Assembly (NCBI GenBank): GCA_900546785.1
Contig: URED01000023.1
Location: 1 to 34,329 of the forward strand
Reading direction: 5' to 3'
Origin: an uncultured Oscillospiraceae bacterium
GTDB taxonomy: Bacteria > Bacillota > Clostridia > Oscillospirales > Acutalibacteraceae
DNA length: 34,329 nucleotides
Under the pieces are notes generated by a model, which ran no database searches, had not been told where the DNA came from, and saw only the letters and a list, made by a program, of their open reading frames with translations. Positions 8,597 through 16,472 of this stretch are shown in pieces. How positions within the stretch are numbered: the stretch's first letter is position 1; each line of letters begins with the position of its first letter. The translations under genes and the position numbers were made by a program.

Positions 8597-8610
8597 TAAT
8601 ATGACGAAAT

Positions 8611-8638
8611 TTGACACCAAATTTTAACCTTTTATTAT
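8611..8638 (+). promoter_or_regulatory. Promoter of the DUF2974-type hydrolase gene
   Basis: TTGACA at 8611-8616 and TATTAT at 8633-8638 are spaced by 16 bases. The start codon of the plus-strand gene is about 100 bases downstream. Confidence 0.55.
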
Positions 8639-8738
8639 TTCTGTAATAGAATGATACCGGGATATTTAAAAATGAGCAAAATATATTGTGAATCAGCAGA
8701 AAATGATTTACAATACTGATACGGAGAGCGGTGATAAC

Positions 8739-9890
8739 ATGAATCCCTTAACTGAATATGTTAAAAAATTCGGCTCTTTCCGTTTCGGAAACATGGGAAT
8801 GACCGAGGCGGATAACGCAGTATTCTGCCGCCTTGCCTATCTTGAGCTTGCACGGTTTACGGGAAAAACACTGGGAGAGGCAGCGGAAGAATACCCCCTG
8901 CCCGAAAACGCGAATGATATTTTGAAGGATACCGTATACCTGCTGAGAGAAGCGGGGAAAACGATCCGCTTCGGCTACATAACGGTTGAAAACTGCCGGG
9001 AGATCACGAGCAACAATCTGGAGACCGCCTTTTATGCAGTTACGTTTGCGGTGGATATAGACACATTTTTTATTGCTTTTCGAGGAACGGACGACAAAAT
9101 ACTCAGCTTTTATGATGACGCAAAGCTTGCGTATTCCTTTCCCATAGCAAGCCAGACAACGGCAATGGGATATGTTACAGAAAGGCTCAGCGAGCATAAC
9201 GGGAATTTCTTTTTGGGCGGTCATTCCAAAGGCGGGAATCTGGCGCTGTTTGCATATATGTTTCTGCGGGATGATGAGAAGATCCGGATACTGCGTGTGT
9301 ATAATAACGACGGCCCCGGTTTTCCGCAGGAGATCGCCGATATACTGTTTACGCCCGCGAACTGCGAAAAGGTATATAACCTGTTACCCGAGGACTCCAT
9401 AATCGGCAGGATGCTGACGGACGGCGGGAAGATCAAGATCGTGAAAAGCACTGCCTCCGGCGTTGCGCAGCATAATATGTTTACCTGGGAGCTGAACGGA
9501 AGCGCATTTAAAGCCGTAAAAAGATTCAGCGCGCTTTCCGAATACATGGAGGATACGCTGACGCAAAGCCTGGAGACGCTTCCGCCCGAGCGTATGAAAA
9601 ACGTCGCAAATGCGGTTTTTGAGATAGCAAAAGCAAGCGGTATCAGATCCCTAAAAGACATCAGCGTAAAAAATTACAAGAGCCTTTTGCCGGCAGTATT
9701 GCAACTCAAAACGCTTGTAGACGAAAATGACGACGACATACCCGTGATCGTTCGTATTCTTGCCAAAAACCTTGTTGAAGCGGCAAGCGCCGATAAAATT
9801 ATTGAGCGTTCCATGCCTGAAATCAGAGAGAAGATCGGAGAGATCACTGAGAAATTAAGAAAAAAGCAAGAAGAAAGCGGAGAAAAATAG
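8739..9890 (+). CDS. Mbeg1-like (DUF2974) alpha/beta-hydrolase
   Basis: This 383-residue cytosolic protein has the lipase-like fold of the DUF2974/Mbeg1 family. The nucleophile elbow GGHSKGG places the catalytic Ser at residue 163. FIAFRGTDD (about 111-119) is the oxyanion-side strand seen in class 3 lipases. D191 in VYNNDGPGF and H245 in AQHNMFTW are good candidates for the rest of the triad. The C-terminal third is helical and charged and may be a coiled coil. I chose ATG 8739 over the longer frame because the segment before it has no ribosome site, though the site here (GGTG) is also weak. It stands alone between a promoter and a terminator. The substrate is unknown; a lipid or ester is likely. 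Confidence 0.78.
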   Translation: MNPLTEYVKKFGSFRFGNMGMTEADNAVFCRLAYLELARFTGKTLGEAAEEYPLPENANDILKDTVYLLREAGKTIRFGYITVENCREITSNNLETAFYAVTFAVDIDTFFIAFRGTDDKILSFYDDAKLAYSFPIASQTTAMGYVTERLSEHNGNFFLGGHSKGGNLALFAYMFLRDDEKIRILRVYNNDGPGFPQEIADILFTPANCEKVYNLLPEDSIIGRMLTDGGKIKIVKSTASGVAQHNMFTWELNGSAFKAVKRFSALSEYMEDTLTQSLETLPPERMKNVANAVFEIAKASGIRSLKDISVKNYKSLLPAVLQLKTLVDENDDDIPVIVRILAKNLVEAASADKIIERSMPEIREKIGEITEKLRKKQEESGEK

Positions 9891-9906
9891 AACAGGATAC
9901 AACAAA

Positions 9907-9945
9907 CGGCTGCCTCGGTTCTTACCGGGACAGCCGCTCGTTTTT
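9907..9945 (+). terminator. Rho-independent terminator of the DUF2974 gene
   Basis: A 13-pair stem with one mismatch and one G-U (CGGCTGCCTCGGT with ACCGGGACAGCCG, 9907-9936) is followed by CTCG and T5. It lies in the convergent gap between the hydrolase gene and upp. Confidence 0.85.
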
Positions 9946-9971
9946 ACATATAAAGGAAAGCAAGTTTCGGC

Positions 9972-10604
9972 TCACTTCGTGCCGAAGATCCTGTCTCCCG
10001 CATCGCCGAGACCGGGAACGATATAGCCGTTCTCATTGAGATGATCGTCCAGCCCGGCGGCAAATATATCCACATCCGGGTGCGCTTTTTCAAGCGCCTC
10101 AAGACCCTCCGGGGCTGCAATGATGCACAGGAATTTAACGGACTGCGGATTTCTTTTTTTGATCTGGCTGATCGCGTCAATAGCCGAACCGCCCGTTGCA
10201 AGCATTGGATCCAGCACAAAAACATCTCTTTTTTCAATATCCTTGGGGAGTTTGCAGTAATACTCGACCGGCTCCAGCGTCTCCTCGTTTCTGTAAAGGC
10301 CGATATGCCCTACCCTGGCGGACGGAACAAGGACGAGCGCACCCTCCACCATACCGAGTCCGGCGCGGAGAATAGGCACGAAAGCAAGCTTTCTGCCCGC
10401 TATATTCTTGCAGTGCGCAACGCCGCAGGGAGTCTGGACATCTTTATCCTTAAGCGGCAGATCCCTTGTTGCGTCATAGATCATAAGCATAGCGATCTCG
10501 TTGACAAGATCACGGAATTCTTTGGTGCTTGTGTTCACATCACGCAGAATAGACAGCTTATGCTGGATAAGCGGATGATCCATAATAATAACTTTTCTTT
10601 CCAT
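9972..10604 (-). CDS. upp: Uracil phosphoribosyltransferase
   Basis: This 210-residue enzyme converts uracil and PRPP to UMP in pyrimidine salvage. The PRPP motif [10 protein letters not shown] lies at 132-141 and the uracil-binding C-terminal motif [13 protein letters not shown] at 193-205. [12 protein letters not shown] (about 77-88) is also characteristic. ATG at 10604 has AGGAGC seven bases upstream; the longer frame begins inside the leader. It is a single-gene unit with its own promoter at 10649-10677, downstream of and separated by a terminator from the alcohol dehydrogenase gene. A 45-base leader is too short for a complex riboswitch, and no PyrR-type anti-terminator was seen. Confidence 0.96.
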   Translation of the reverse strand: MERKVIIMDHPLIQHKLSILRDVNTSTKEFRDLVNEIAMLMIYDATRDLPLKDKDVQTPCGVAHCKNIAGRKLAFVPILRAGLGMVEGALVLVPSARVGHIGLYRNEETLEPVEYYCKLPKDIEKRDVFVLDPMLATGGSAIDAISQIKKRNPQSVKFLCIIAAPEGLEALEKAHPDVDIFAAGLDDHLNENGYIVPGLGDAGDRIFGTK

Positions 10605-10648
10605 AAAAAAGCTCCTTTCGCGCAAAAAAAACATTTCATATTTTTATT

Positions 10649-10677
10649 ACCATAGCACAAGAAATGATTTTATTCAA
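10649..10677 (-). promoter_or_regulatory. Promoter of upp
   Basis: On the minus strand TTGAAT (10672-10677) and TATGGT (10649-10654) are separated by 17 bases, with a TGC extension directly before the -10. Confidence 0.65.
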
Positions 10678-10723
10678 CAAAATGCGCCTTACAAATAGTT
10701 ACAAAACGGTAAACGCGGTCAAC

Positions 10724-10753
10724 AAAAAAACTCCCTCAGTAAGAGGGAGTTTT
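10724..10753 (-). terminator. Rho-independent terminator after the alcohol dehydrogenase gene
   Basis: A seven-pair stem, CTCCCTC (10731-10737) with GAGGGAG (10743-10749), has a five-base loop and is followed on the minus strand by T7 (10724-10730). Flanking A/T bases extend the stem. Confidence 0.9.
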
Positions 10754-10767
10754 AAAGATTGCAAAAC

Positions 10768-11916
10768 TTACATAAGGGAGCGGTAAAGCGCTTTGATCTC
10801 CTCAACGGATGTATCACGCGGATTGCCGGGACGGCAGGCATCGTCATATGCGCTTTGCGCAAGGAAATCGACATCTTCGTCCTTTACGATCTCTTTGAGA
10901 TCGGCGGGAATTCCAACGTCCGCGCCGAGCTGCCTTACGGCGTCAACCGCCGCTTTTCTGGCTTCAGCAAGGCTCATATCATCCACGCCGTCAACGCCCA
11001 TGGCTTTCGCTATATCACGATATTTCTCGCCGGTTGCAGGCGCGTTATACTCCATAACCGTAGGCAGAATGATGGCGTTTGCAACACCATGCGGCGTATC
11101 ATAAACAGCGCCGAGCGGATGCGCCATGGAGTGAACGAGACCGAGACCTACGTTAGAGAAGCCCATGCCGGCAACATACTGACCGAGCGCCATTTTCTCC
11201 CTGCCCTCCGGCGTGTTTTCAACAGCACCGCGCAGGCCGGAAGCAATGATCTCTATCGCTTTAAGATGGAACATATCCGAAAGTTCCCATGCGCCTTTCG
11301 TGATATAGCCCTCAATAGCATGCGTAAGTGCGTCCATACCCGTTGCCGCGGTCAGGCCTTTCGGCATTGTGGACATCATATCGGGATCCACAACCGCGAT
11401 AACCGGTATATCTTTCGGATCGACACACACCATTTTTCTGTTGTTTTCCGTATCCGTAATAACATAGTTGATCGTTACCTCGGCTGCAGTGCCGGCGGTT
11501 GTGGGAACCGCTATGATGGGTACGCATTTATTCTTTGTGGGGGCGACGCCCTCAAGCGAAACGACATCCTCAAACTCAGGATTTTCAATAATGATGCCGA
11601 TCGCCTTTGCCGTATCCATTGATGAGCCGCCGCCTACGGCAACAATGCAGTCCGCGCCGGACGCTTTGAACGCCGCTACGCCGGATTTAACATTTTCTAC
11701 GGTGGGATTCGGCTTGATCTCGCTGTAGATATCATAGGGTATGCCGGCACCGTCAAGCACATCGGTAACCTTTTTCGTTACGCCGAATTTTAGAAGATCG
11801 GGATCGGAGCATACAAAGCATTTTTTGAAGCCCCTGCCCTTTATCTCAGGTGCGATCTCCTGAATCGCGCCGGAACCGTGATAACTTGTTTCATTCAATA
11901 CAAAACGATTTGCCAT
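10768..11916 (-). CDS. fucO: Iron-containing alcohol dehydrogenase, lactaldehyde reductase (FucO-like)
   Basis: This 382-residue protein has the same length as Escherichia coli FucO and is closely similar along its whole length, for example MANRFVLNET at the start, VPTTAGTAAEVTINYVITD and GMGFSNVGLGLVHSMAHPLGA. The family reduces lactaldehyde to 1,2-propanediol with NADH. The dinucleotide-binding GGGS is at 95-98. The metal ligands align to D195, H199, H262 and H276. A strong GGAGG precedes the ATG. It has its own promoter, with a Rex-like operator over the -35, and its own terminator. No fucose or rhamnose genes are nearby, so the physiological substrate may be another short aldehyde or alcohol used to dispose of NADH. 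Confidence 0.9.
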   Translation of the reverse strand: MANRFVLNETSYHGSGAIQEIAPEIKGRGFKKCFVCSDPDLLKFGVTKKVTDVLDGAGIPYDIYSEIKPNPTVENVKSGVAAFKASGADCIVAVGGGSSMDTAKAIGIIIENPEFEDVVSLEGVAPTKNKCVPIIAVPTTAGTAAEVTINYVITDTENNRKMVCVDPKDIPVIAVVDPDMMSTMPKGLTAATGMDALTHAIEGYITKGAWELSDMFHLKAIEIIASGLRGAVENTPEGREKMALGQYVAGMGFSNVGLGLVHSMAHPLGAVYDTPHGVANAIILPTVMEYNAPATGEKYRDIAKAMGVDGVDDMSLAEARKAAVDAVRQLGADVGIPADLKEIVKDEDVDFLAQSAYDDACRPGNPRDTSVEEIKALYRSLM

Positions 11917-11939
11917 AAATAATTACCTCCATTCCTATT

Positions 11940-11953
11940 AAGCCTTTCGGCTT
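11940..11953 (-). other. Small 5'-UTR hairpin of fucO
   Basis: The leader contains AAGCC-GAAA-GGCTT, a five-pair stem closed by a GNRA-type tetraloop, close to the transcription start. It may stabilise the 5' end of the message. Confidence 0.4.
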
Positions 11954-11963
11954 TTTCAAAAAT

Positions 11964-11993
11964 ATTATAATCCAAGCAAACAATGATTGTCAA
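11964..11993 (-). promoter_or_regulatory. Promoter of fucO
   Basis: The minus strand has consensus TTGACA (11988-11993) and consensus TATAAT (11964-11969) with an 18-base spacer. Its -35 lies inside the Rex-like palindrome. Confidence 0.8.
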
Positions 11994-12004
11994 TTATTTA
12001 ACAA
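11987..12004 (-). promoter_or_regulatory. Rex-like redox operator
   Basis: The minus-strand 18-mer TTGTTAAATAATTGACAA matches the clostridial Rex pattern TTGTTAA-N4-TTAACAA with one mismatch. It covers the -35 of the fucO promoter. Rex represses alcohol dehydrogenase and fermentation genes when NADH is low relative to NAD, so the placement fits. The rex gene is not in this window. Confidence 0.65.
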
Positions 12005-12009
12005 TAAAT

Positions 12010-12693
12010 TCATTTATTTTTTAGAACTGCGTCATATTCTTTCCACCGGGGCATAACCGAACCGAGCAGAGCGTAAAAATCCTTTGAATGATTTTGATAT
12101 GTGAAGTGGCAGAATTCATGACATATAACAAATTTGATGATTTGTTCATCAAATGCGGCAAGGCGTGAATTGAGCGTTACAACATTTTTTGCCGCGCGGC
12201 AGTTTCCCCACTGTGACTTCATTTTTCGTATCTTTATCAAAGGCGGATCGTTTGTTTTCTGCGCAAAGAGCGGCAGGCATTCTCTTGCAAGGCGGGGGAA
12301 CAGTTCTTCTGCCGTATCGCGCAGCAGTTTATCGTAAACCACCTGCGGCTGTGTTCCCTCCGAAAGACAAAACAGGATATCCGAACCGGTAACAGCATAG
12401 GCGTTTTTTTCGCCGCGCACGATCTTAAGGCGGTATATCCTGCCCATTAGGCTGATATTCGCGCCGTCTGAAAGCTTAGGCCTGCGGCGCTCGGCAGCGG
12501 CAAAACGCTCTTCGGCTGCAATTATTTTGGAAGCATTTTTCAGCAGGAAGTCCTCAATCACGCTTTGCGGCACACGGAGCGGTGCGGAAACGCATACCGA
12601 GCCGTCAGCATATATGCGGAGATTAATATTTTTTACTTTCTTGCGGAACAGCGAATACTCGATGACCCTGCCGTTATAGTTGATACTGTTCAT
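12010..12693 (-). CDS. YgjP-like (DUF45) zinc metallopeptidase-domain protein
   Basis: This 227-residue protein has the C-terminal signature of the YgjP/DUF45 family: KMKSQWGNC (about 158-166), the zinc helix HEFCH at 192-196 and NHSKDFY at 201-207, which supplies a further His. The N-terminal half is beta-rich, with the usual N-L-R-I-Y-A-D-G-S-V pattern. It is probably cytosolic; the family's physiological substrate is not known. Two starts are possible: TTG at 12720, which overlaps the stop of the upstream methyltransferase gene, and ATG at 12693. I prefer the ATG, although its ribosome site (GGCGGC) is weak. The gene forms a pair with the methyltransferase and ends next to the fucO operator. 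Confidence 0.8.
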   Translation of the reverse strand: MNSINYNGRVIEYSLFRKKVKNINLRIYADGSVCVSAPLRVPQSVIEDFLLKNASKIIAAEERFAAAERRRPKLSDGANISLMGRIYRLKIVRGEKNAYAVTGSDILFCLSEGTQPQVVYDKLLRDTAEELFPRLARECLPLFAQKTNDPPLIKIRKMKSQWGNCRAAKNVVTLNSRLAAFDEQIIKFVICHEFCHFTYQNHSKDFYALLGSVMPRWKEYDAVLKNK

Positions 12694-12716
12694 TTTTTCG
12701 CTTTTGCCGCCGATGA

Positions 12717-13370
12717 TCAACGCGCATCCGGGTCATAAGTCCAAACGGAATAGCCCTGCGGACTGCCCGCAACATGCAGACCATACATCTTATACACCGT
12801 TTCCCTGTAATTCATAGTCCAGCCCTTACGTTCTTTAAGCAGAAAACCGCTTTGCTGATCCACCCAATAGATCAAAGTGATCCTATGCGTAATCTCGTTT
12901 TCAAATTTTTCAATAAACAGCAAAAATGTTTTAGGCAAAAAAGGCCTGCCCATAAAAAACACGGTATAATCGTTATACCCTATGTTGAAAGCGTCATCAA
13001 CGATGATATTCACATTATCATACTTTTTTGACCATTCGGCCGCAAGCGCACCTACGGATTCATTCAGCTCTATTCCGGTAAGGCTGCACGGCGCTTTCTT
13101 ATGGATAAGGTACGCCAGCACCCTGCCCTTGCCGCAGCCTATATCTATAAAACTGTCTGTTTCTTTCAACTCAACATGTGAAAACATGCGGCTTAAAATG
13201 AAGTAATGCGTTGACTGTGAGCCGGTAGAGCCAACGCCGTTTTTATCATCTCTGAAAACACTGGGCACATATTTGATAAGGCTTGTGCCGCAGACCTTTT
13301 TATCAATACTGTAATCATATAGATCCAGAATCGTGTCATTCATTTTTGAAGCAATTTTTTTGATAAGCAT
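12717..13370 (-). CDS. Class I SAM-dependent methyltransferase
   Basis: This 217-residue protein has a Rossmann-type SAM-binding motif FIDIGCGKGRVLAYL (about 74-88), followed by an acidic motif II in TGIELNES. The preceding TGSQSTHYFILSRMF segment resembles small bacterial methyltransferases often labelled DOT1-like or generic class I. No N-terminal signal or membrane helix is present. GGAGGTTGCT precedes the ATG. It is followed without a gap by the YgjP-like gene and they are likely co-transcribed. The methyl acceptor cannot be assigned from the sequence. Confidence 0.75.
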   Translation of the reverse strand: MLIKKIASKMNDTILDLYDYSIDKKVCGTSLIKYVPSVFRDDKNGVGSTGSQSTHYFILSRMFSHVELKETDSFIDIGCGKGRVLAYLIHKKAPCSLTGIELNESVGALAAEWSKKYDNVNIIVDDAFNIGYNDYTVFFMGRPFLPKTFLLFIEKFENEITHRITLIYWVDQQSGFLLKERKGWTMNYRETVYKMYGLHVAGSPQGYSVWTYDPDAR

Positions 13371-13425
13371 AGCAACCTCCGCGCAATATATGAAAAAGAA
13401 CCAACATCCTGTTTAATTATAAAAT

Positions 13426-13474
13426 AAAGCACGGCATTTATCAAGCGTACTTTTACAGAACCTTGCCGTGCTTT
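13426..13474. repeat. Long-loop inverted repeat in the leader region of the methyltransferase gene
   Basis: AAAGCACGGCA (13426-13436) and its exact complement TGCCGTGCTTT (13464-13474) flank a 27-base loop. T-rich sequence lies on both sides, so it could be a bidirectional terminator or an RNA leader structure. It sits between the tRNA operon terminator and the methyltransferase start. Confidence 0.55.
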
Positions 13475-13545
13475 TATTGCTGAATTACACCTTGTTTTCT
13501 GATAAAAAACAAGCGGGACCGTTTTCTTTACGTGCAGACCCTCAC

Positions 13546-13560
13546 GGGTTCGATTCCCCG
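13546..13560 (+). repeat. Orphan tRNA T-arm-like fragment, inverted copy of the tRNA-Lys T-arm
   Basis: Fifteen bases (GGGTTCGATTCCCCG) on the plus strand are identical to part of the T-arm of the neighbouring minus-strand tRNA-Lys (its complement lies at 13613-13627). No acceptor, D-arm or anticodon arm can be folded around the copy, so it is not a tRNA gene. It may be a relic of a tRNA 3' end or of an att site. Confidence 0.6.
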
Positions 13561-13564
13561 TTAT

Positions 13565-13599
13565 AAAAAAACAGCATCCACCAAAAGGTGAATGCTGTT
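13565..13599 (-). terminator. Rho-independent terminator of the tRNA operon
   Basis: The minus strand forms a 13-position stem with one mismatch (13570-13582 with 13587-13599) and a four-base loop, followed by T7 (13565-13571). It starts immediately after the CCA end of tRNA-Lys. Confidence 0.93.
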
Positions 13600-13601
13600 T
13601 T

Positions 13602-13677
13602 TGGTGGCTCATCGGGGAATCGAACCCCGGACACCTTGATTAAAAGTCAAGTGCTCTGCCATCTGAGCTAATGAACC
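13602..13677 (-). tRNA. tRNA-Lys (anticodon TTT)
   Basis: The cloverleaf folds with acceptor GGTTCAT/ATGAGCC (one G-U), anticodon stem CTTGA/TCAAG around loop CTTTTAA, T-loop TTCGATT, discriminator A and an encoded CCA. It is the last gene of the operon. Confidence 0.97.
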
Positions 13678-13682
13678 GTATT

Positions 13683-13702
13683 CGCCCTTATGATTAAGGG
13701 CG
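13683..13702 (-). other. Spacer hairpin between tRNA-Gln and tRNA-Lys
   Basis: CGCCCTTA (13683-13690) and TAAGGGCG (13695-13702) form a perfect eight-pair stem with a four-base loop. No T-run follows, so it is probably a processing hairpin rather than a terminator. Confidence 0.5.
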
Positions 13703-13704
13703 CT

Positions 13705-13779
13705 TGGCTGGGGAGGCAGGATTCGAACCTACGCATGAGGGAGTCAAAGTCCCTTGCCTTACCGCTTGGCGACACCCCA
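13705..13779 (-). tRNA. tRNA-Gln (anticodon TTG)
   Basis: The gene folds with acceptor TGGGGTG/CTCCCCA (one internal T-T mismatch), anticodon stem AGGGA/TCCCT around loop CTTTGAC, T-loop TTCGAAT, discriminator G and an encoded CCA. Confidence 0.96.
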
Positions 13780-13799
13780 ATACAAGGGTTTAAAAAAAG

Positions 13800-13877
13800 T
13801 GGGGTGGGATGTGGGATTCGAACCCACGACCTCCAGTGCCACAAACTGGCGCTCTAACCAACTGAACTAATCCCACC
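13800..13877 (-). tRNA. tRNA-His (anticodon GTG)
   Basis: The gene folds with acceptor GTGGGAT/ATCCCAC, an encoded extra 5' G (the G-1 identity element), anticodon stem CCAGT/ACTGG around TTGTGGC, T-loop TTCGAAT, discriminator C and an encoded CCA. Confidence 0.97.
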
Positions 13878-13906
13878 GTATTTGCGCCCGAATGCTCAGG
13901 CGCTTT

Positions 13907-13983
<77 letters not shown>

Positions 13984-13987
13984 ATCA

Positions 13988-14061
13988 TGGAGCGGGTGAA
14001 GGGAATCGAACCCTCGTGTTCAGCTTGGAAGGCTGACATTCTACCATTGAACTACACCCGC
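13988..14061 (-). tRNA. tRNA-Gly (anticodon TCC)
   Basis: The gene folds with acceptor GCGGGTG/CACCCGC, anticodon stem TCAGC/GCTGA around CTTCCAA, T-loop TTCGATT, discriminator T and an encoded CCA. It is the first gene of the operon, 15 bases downstream of the promoter -10. Confidence 0.97.
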
Positions 14062-14067
14062 ACGGCG

Positions 14068-14094
14068 ACGCTCATTATTATAATAAATGAGCGT
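14068..14094. repeat. Perfect 9-bp inverted repeat around the tRNA promoter -10
   Basis: ACGCTCATT (14068-14076) and AATGAGCGT (14086-14094) flank a nine-base centre that contains the -10 hexamer. No T-run follows on the minus strand, so it is not a terminator of the upstream gene. It may be an operator or an accidental dyad. Confidence 0.6.
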
Positions 14095-14105
14095 GCAACT
14101 GTCAA
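14077..14105 (-). promoter_or_regulatory. Consensus promoter of the tRNA operon
   Basis: The minus strand has a perfect TTGACA (14100-14105), a 17-base spacer and a perfect TATAAT (14077-14082), as expected for a strong stable-RNA promoter. Confidence 0.92.
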
Positions 14106-14119
14106 GTACTTTTTTTAAT

Positions 14120-16429
14120 TTAATTAACGGAAGCCTCAATTTTTTCTGCGGCAGTTACCGTGAATTTTGTTATATTTTTATCCTGATTATAGACGATAAG
14201 CTCGGCAAGCAGATCCTCTACATCCCGGCGAACGCAATCCCTTATGCCCCTTGCGTTTTTCTTGGAGCCGTAAGTCTTTCTTGCGATATAGACCGGAACG
14301 GTATCGTCCCACACCAGCTCTATCGCTTTATCCTTAAGGCCTTCCTTAAGCTCATCCAGCATGATCGCCGCGATCTTTTCAAAATCACTGAAGGAAAGGG
14401 CATTAAAGGTGATGATCTCATCTACCCTGCCTAAAAATTCGGGGCGCAGGAAACGCTCCAGCGCTTTCATGGTTACGTCTTTATTGATCTCATTTTCAGA
14501 CCTGCCGAAGCCGAGCGACGCCGTATCCGTTGAGCCGGCATTGGAGGTCATAACGATAATGGTGTTCTCAAAATTGACCGTTCTGCCCTGCGCGTCCGTT
14601 ATTCTGCCCTCATCCAGTATCTGGAGCAGGATATTAAGCACGTCTTTATGCGCCTTTTCGATTTCATCAAAAAGGATAACGCTGTAAGGCTTTCTTCTTA
14701 CTTTTTCCGTAAGCTGGCCGGCATCGTCATAACCCACATAGCCGGGAGGCGAGCCGATGATCCTTGAAACGCTGAATTTTTCCATAAATTCGCTCATATC
14801 AAGCCGTATCAGACTATCCGGCGAATCAAAAAGATAATTTGCAAGCTGTTTTACAAGCTCTGTTTTTCCTACGCCGGTCGGCCCGACGAATATAAACGAC
14901 TGCGGCCTTTTGCGCGGGCTGATCTGCACTCTGCCCCTGCGCACGGCGGCGGCGAGCTTTGCGATAGCCTCGTCCTGACCCACTATGTGCTTTTTGAGTT
15001 CGTCTTCAAGGGAAGCGAGCTTCTTTATATCCCCTGCTTCTATTTTGGACGCGGGAATACCCGTCCACAGGGAAACGACCTTGGCGAGATCCGCCTCTAT
15101 GACCTGATTATCCTTTGCTTTTTCCGCAAGAGCGGGCAAGACCTCATCAAGCTTCATCGTCTGCGCCTTAAGATTTGAGATCAGCTCATAATCTATGGTT
15201 TCATTCTCCTCGGTAGGCTCGGACAGTGTATCGATGCGCTCAAGCAGGGAGTTCTTTTCCTGAAGCTTGAGCTGATACTCGGAAATAGCCGGATTTCTGA
15301 GGTTTGCCGCAGTACACGCTTCATCAAGCAGATCGATTGCCTTATCCGGCAGATACCTGTCCGTAACAAAACGCTCCGACATCGTGACGGCTTTATATAC
15401 AAGGCTGTCGGATATCTGCACCTTATGATAGTTTTCATAATATGCCTTGATGCCGAGCAGCATTCTGTATGCCTCTTCAACAGACGGCTCTTCCACCTTG
15501 ATAGGCTGGAAACGGCGTTCAAGAGCGGCGTCTTTTTCTATATATTTCCTGTATTCATTAAAAGTGGTTGCACCGATGACCTGTATCTCTCCCCTGGAAA
15601 GGGCGGGTTTGAGGATATTTGCGGCATTCATAGTGCCTTCGCTGTCTCCCGTGCCGACAAGATTATGAACCTCGTCAATAAACAGGATAATATTACCCTC
15701 GCTCTTCACCTCATCAACAAGGCCTTTTATCCTGCCCTCAAACTGACCGCGGAACTGCGTGCCGGCTACAAGCGCGGTGAGATCAAGCAGATAGATCTCC
15801 TTATCTGCAAGGCGGGCGGGAACCTCACCCTTAGCGATCTTGATGGCAAGCCCCTCTGCAATAGCCGTTTTGCCCACGCCCGGCTCGCCGATCAGGCAGG
15901 GATTGTTCTTGGTACGGCGGCAAAGTATCTGTATCGCGCGGGCGATCTCCTTTTCTCTGCCTATAATGGCGTCGATCTGTCCTTTTTTTGCTTTGTCGGT
16001 CAGATTGGAGCAATAATTGCTGAGGAATTTTCTGGGATCCTCCTGCCTGCCCTTTTTGCCGCGTTTCTTTTGCTTTTTACCGTCTGCTTTTGGGGCTGAA
16101 GGATCGTTATTGCTGCCGTCATTATCAAACAGGCTGGCAAAAGGCAGAGTCTGCGCGCCGTCCATATTATCCTGATTGAACATCTCGCCCAGCGAACCGA
16201 AATCAAAATCCTGCATATTCTCCATAAACTGGCTCATCTGCTCGCTTGCCTGCTCCAATTCTTCATCCGAAAGCCCGAGCTGATCTATCATCTGATTGAT
16301 CGAGCCTACATTGAGTTCCCTGGCGCATTTGATGCAAAGGCCCTCCGGCACGACCTTATCATTTTCCATTTTCTGAATGAATACCACGGCGGGGCGCTCG
16401 TGGCACCTGCTGCACATCTGCTGTTTCAT
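14120..16429 (-). CDS. clpE: ClpE-like AAA+ unfoldase, ATP-binding subunit of Clp protease
   Basis: This 769-residue protein feeds unfolded proteins to ClpP. It begins with a zinc-finger-like pair of cysteine motifs (C6/C9 and C32/C35), as in ClpE, and lacks the two Clp_N repeats of ClpC. A low-complexity acidic and then Lys-rich linker (about 60-130) follows. The first AAA+ module has Walker A GEPGVGKT at 181-188 and Walker B ILFIDE at 248-253. A short middle region (about 385-440) precedes the second module, with Walker A GPTGVGKT at 516-523 and Walker B VILFDE. The LGF tripeptide at 639-641 sits where the ClpP-docking loop is expected. No CtsR-like operator was recognised. It follows pgsA by 43 bases and may share its transcript. 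Confidence 0.88.
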   Translation of the reverse strand: MKQQMCSRCHERPAVVFIQKMENDKVVPEGLCIKCARELNVGSINQMIDQLGLSDEELEQASEQMSQFMENMQDFDFGSLGEMFNQDNMDGAQTLPFASLFDNDGSNNDPSAPKADGKKQKKRGKKGRQEDPRKFLSNYCSNLTDKAKKGQIDAIIGREKEIARAIQILCRRTKNNPCLIGEPGVGKTAIAEGLAIKIAKGEVPARLADKEIYLLDLTALVAGTQFRGQFEGRIKGLVDEVKSEGNIILFIDEVHNLVGTGDSEGTMNAANILKPALSRGEIQVIGATTFNEYRKYIEKDAALERRFQPIKVEEPSVEEAYRMLLGIKAYYENYHKVQISDSLVYKAVTMSERFVTDRYLPDKAIDLLDEACTAANLRNPAISEYQLKLQEKNSLLERIDTLSEPTEENETIDYELISNLKAQTMKLDEVLPALAEKAKDNQVIEADLAKVVSLWTGIPASKIEAGDIKKLASLEDELKKHIVGQDEAIAKLAAAVRRGRVQISPRKRPQSFIFVGPTGVGKTELVKQLANYLFDSPDSLIRLDMSEFMEKFSVSRIIGSPPGYVGYDDAGQLTEKVRRKPYSVILFDEIEKAHKDVLNILLQILDEGRITDAQGRTVNFENTIIVMTSNAGSTDTASLGFGRSENEINKDVTMKALERFLRPEFLGRVDEIITFNALSFSDFEKIAAIMLDELKEGLKDKAIELVWDDTVPVYIARKTYGSKKNARGIRDCVRRDVEDLLAELIVYNQDKNITKFTVTAAEKIEASVN

Positions 16430-16472
16430 TAATTAAATAGTTCTCCTTAATAATTTGTTTTCCTATTAAAAA

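Noticed and set aside
8524..8690. Possible purine riboswitch upstream of xpt
   Set aside because: Neither the conserved core nor a terminator/anti-terminator pair is visible, and the likely transcription start leaves only about 40 bases of leader.
10759..11622. Plus-strand frame of 287 codons
   Set aside because: It is antisense to the fucO-like gene, begins in its terminator region and is rich in Arg and His, as is common for shadow frames.
12718..12720. TTG start for the YgjP-like gene overlapping the methyltransferase stop
   Set aside because: It would add nine residues without a ribosome site; the ATG at 12693 was preferred, although the evidence is modest.
13340..13612. Minus-strand frame of 90 codons
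   Set aside because: It starts inside tRNA-Lys, crosses the operon terminator and overlaps the methyltransferase start. It has no ribosome site.
14068..14094. Hairpin read as a terminator of the ClpE-like gene
   Set aside because: No T-run follows it on the minus strand, and its centre is the -10 of the tRNA promoter.
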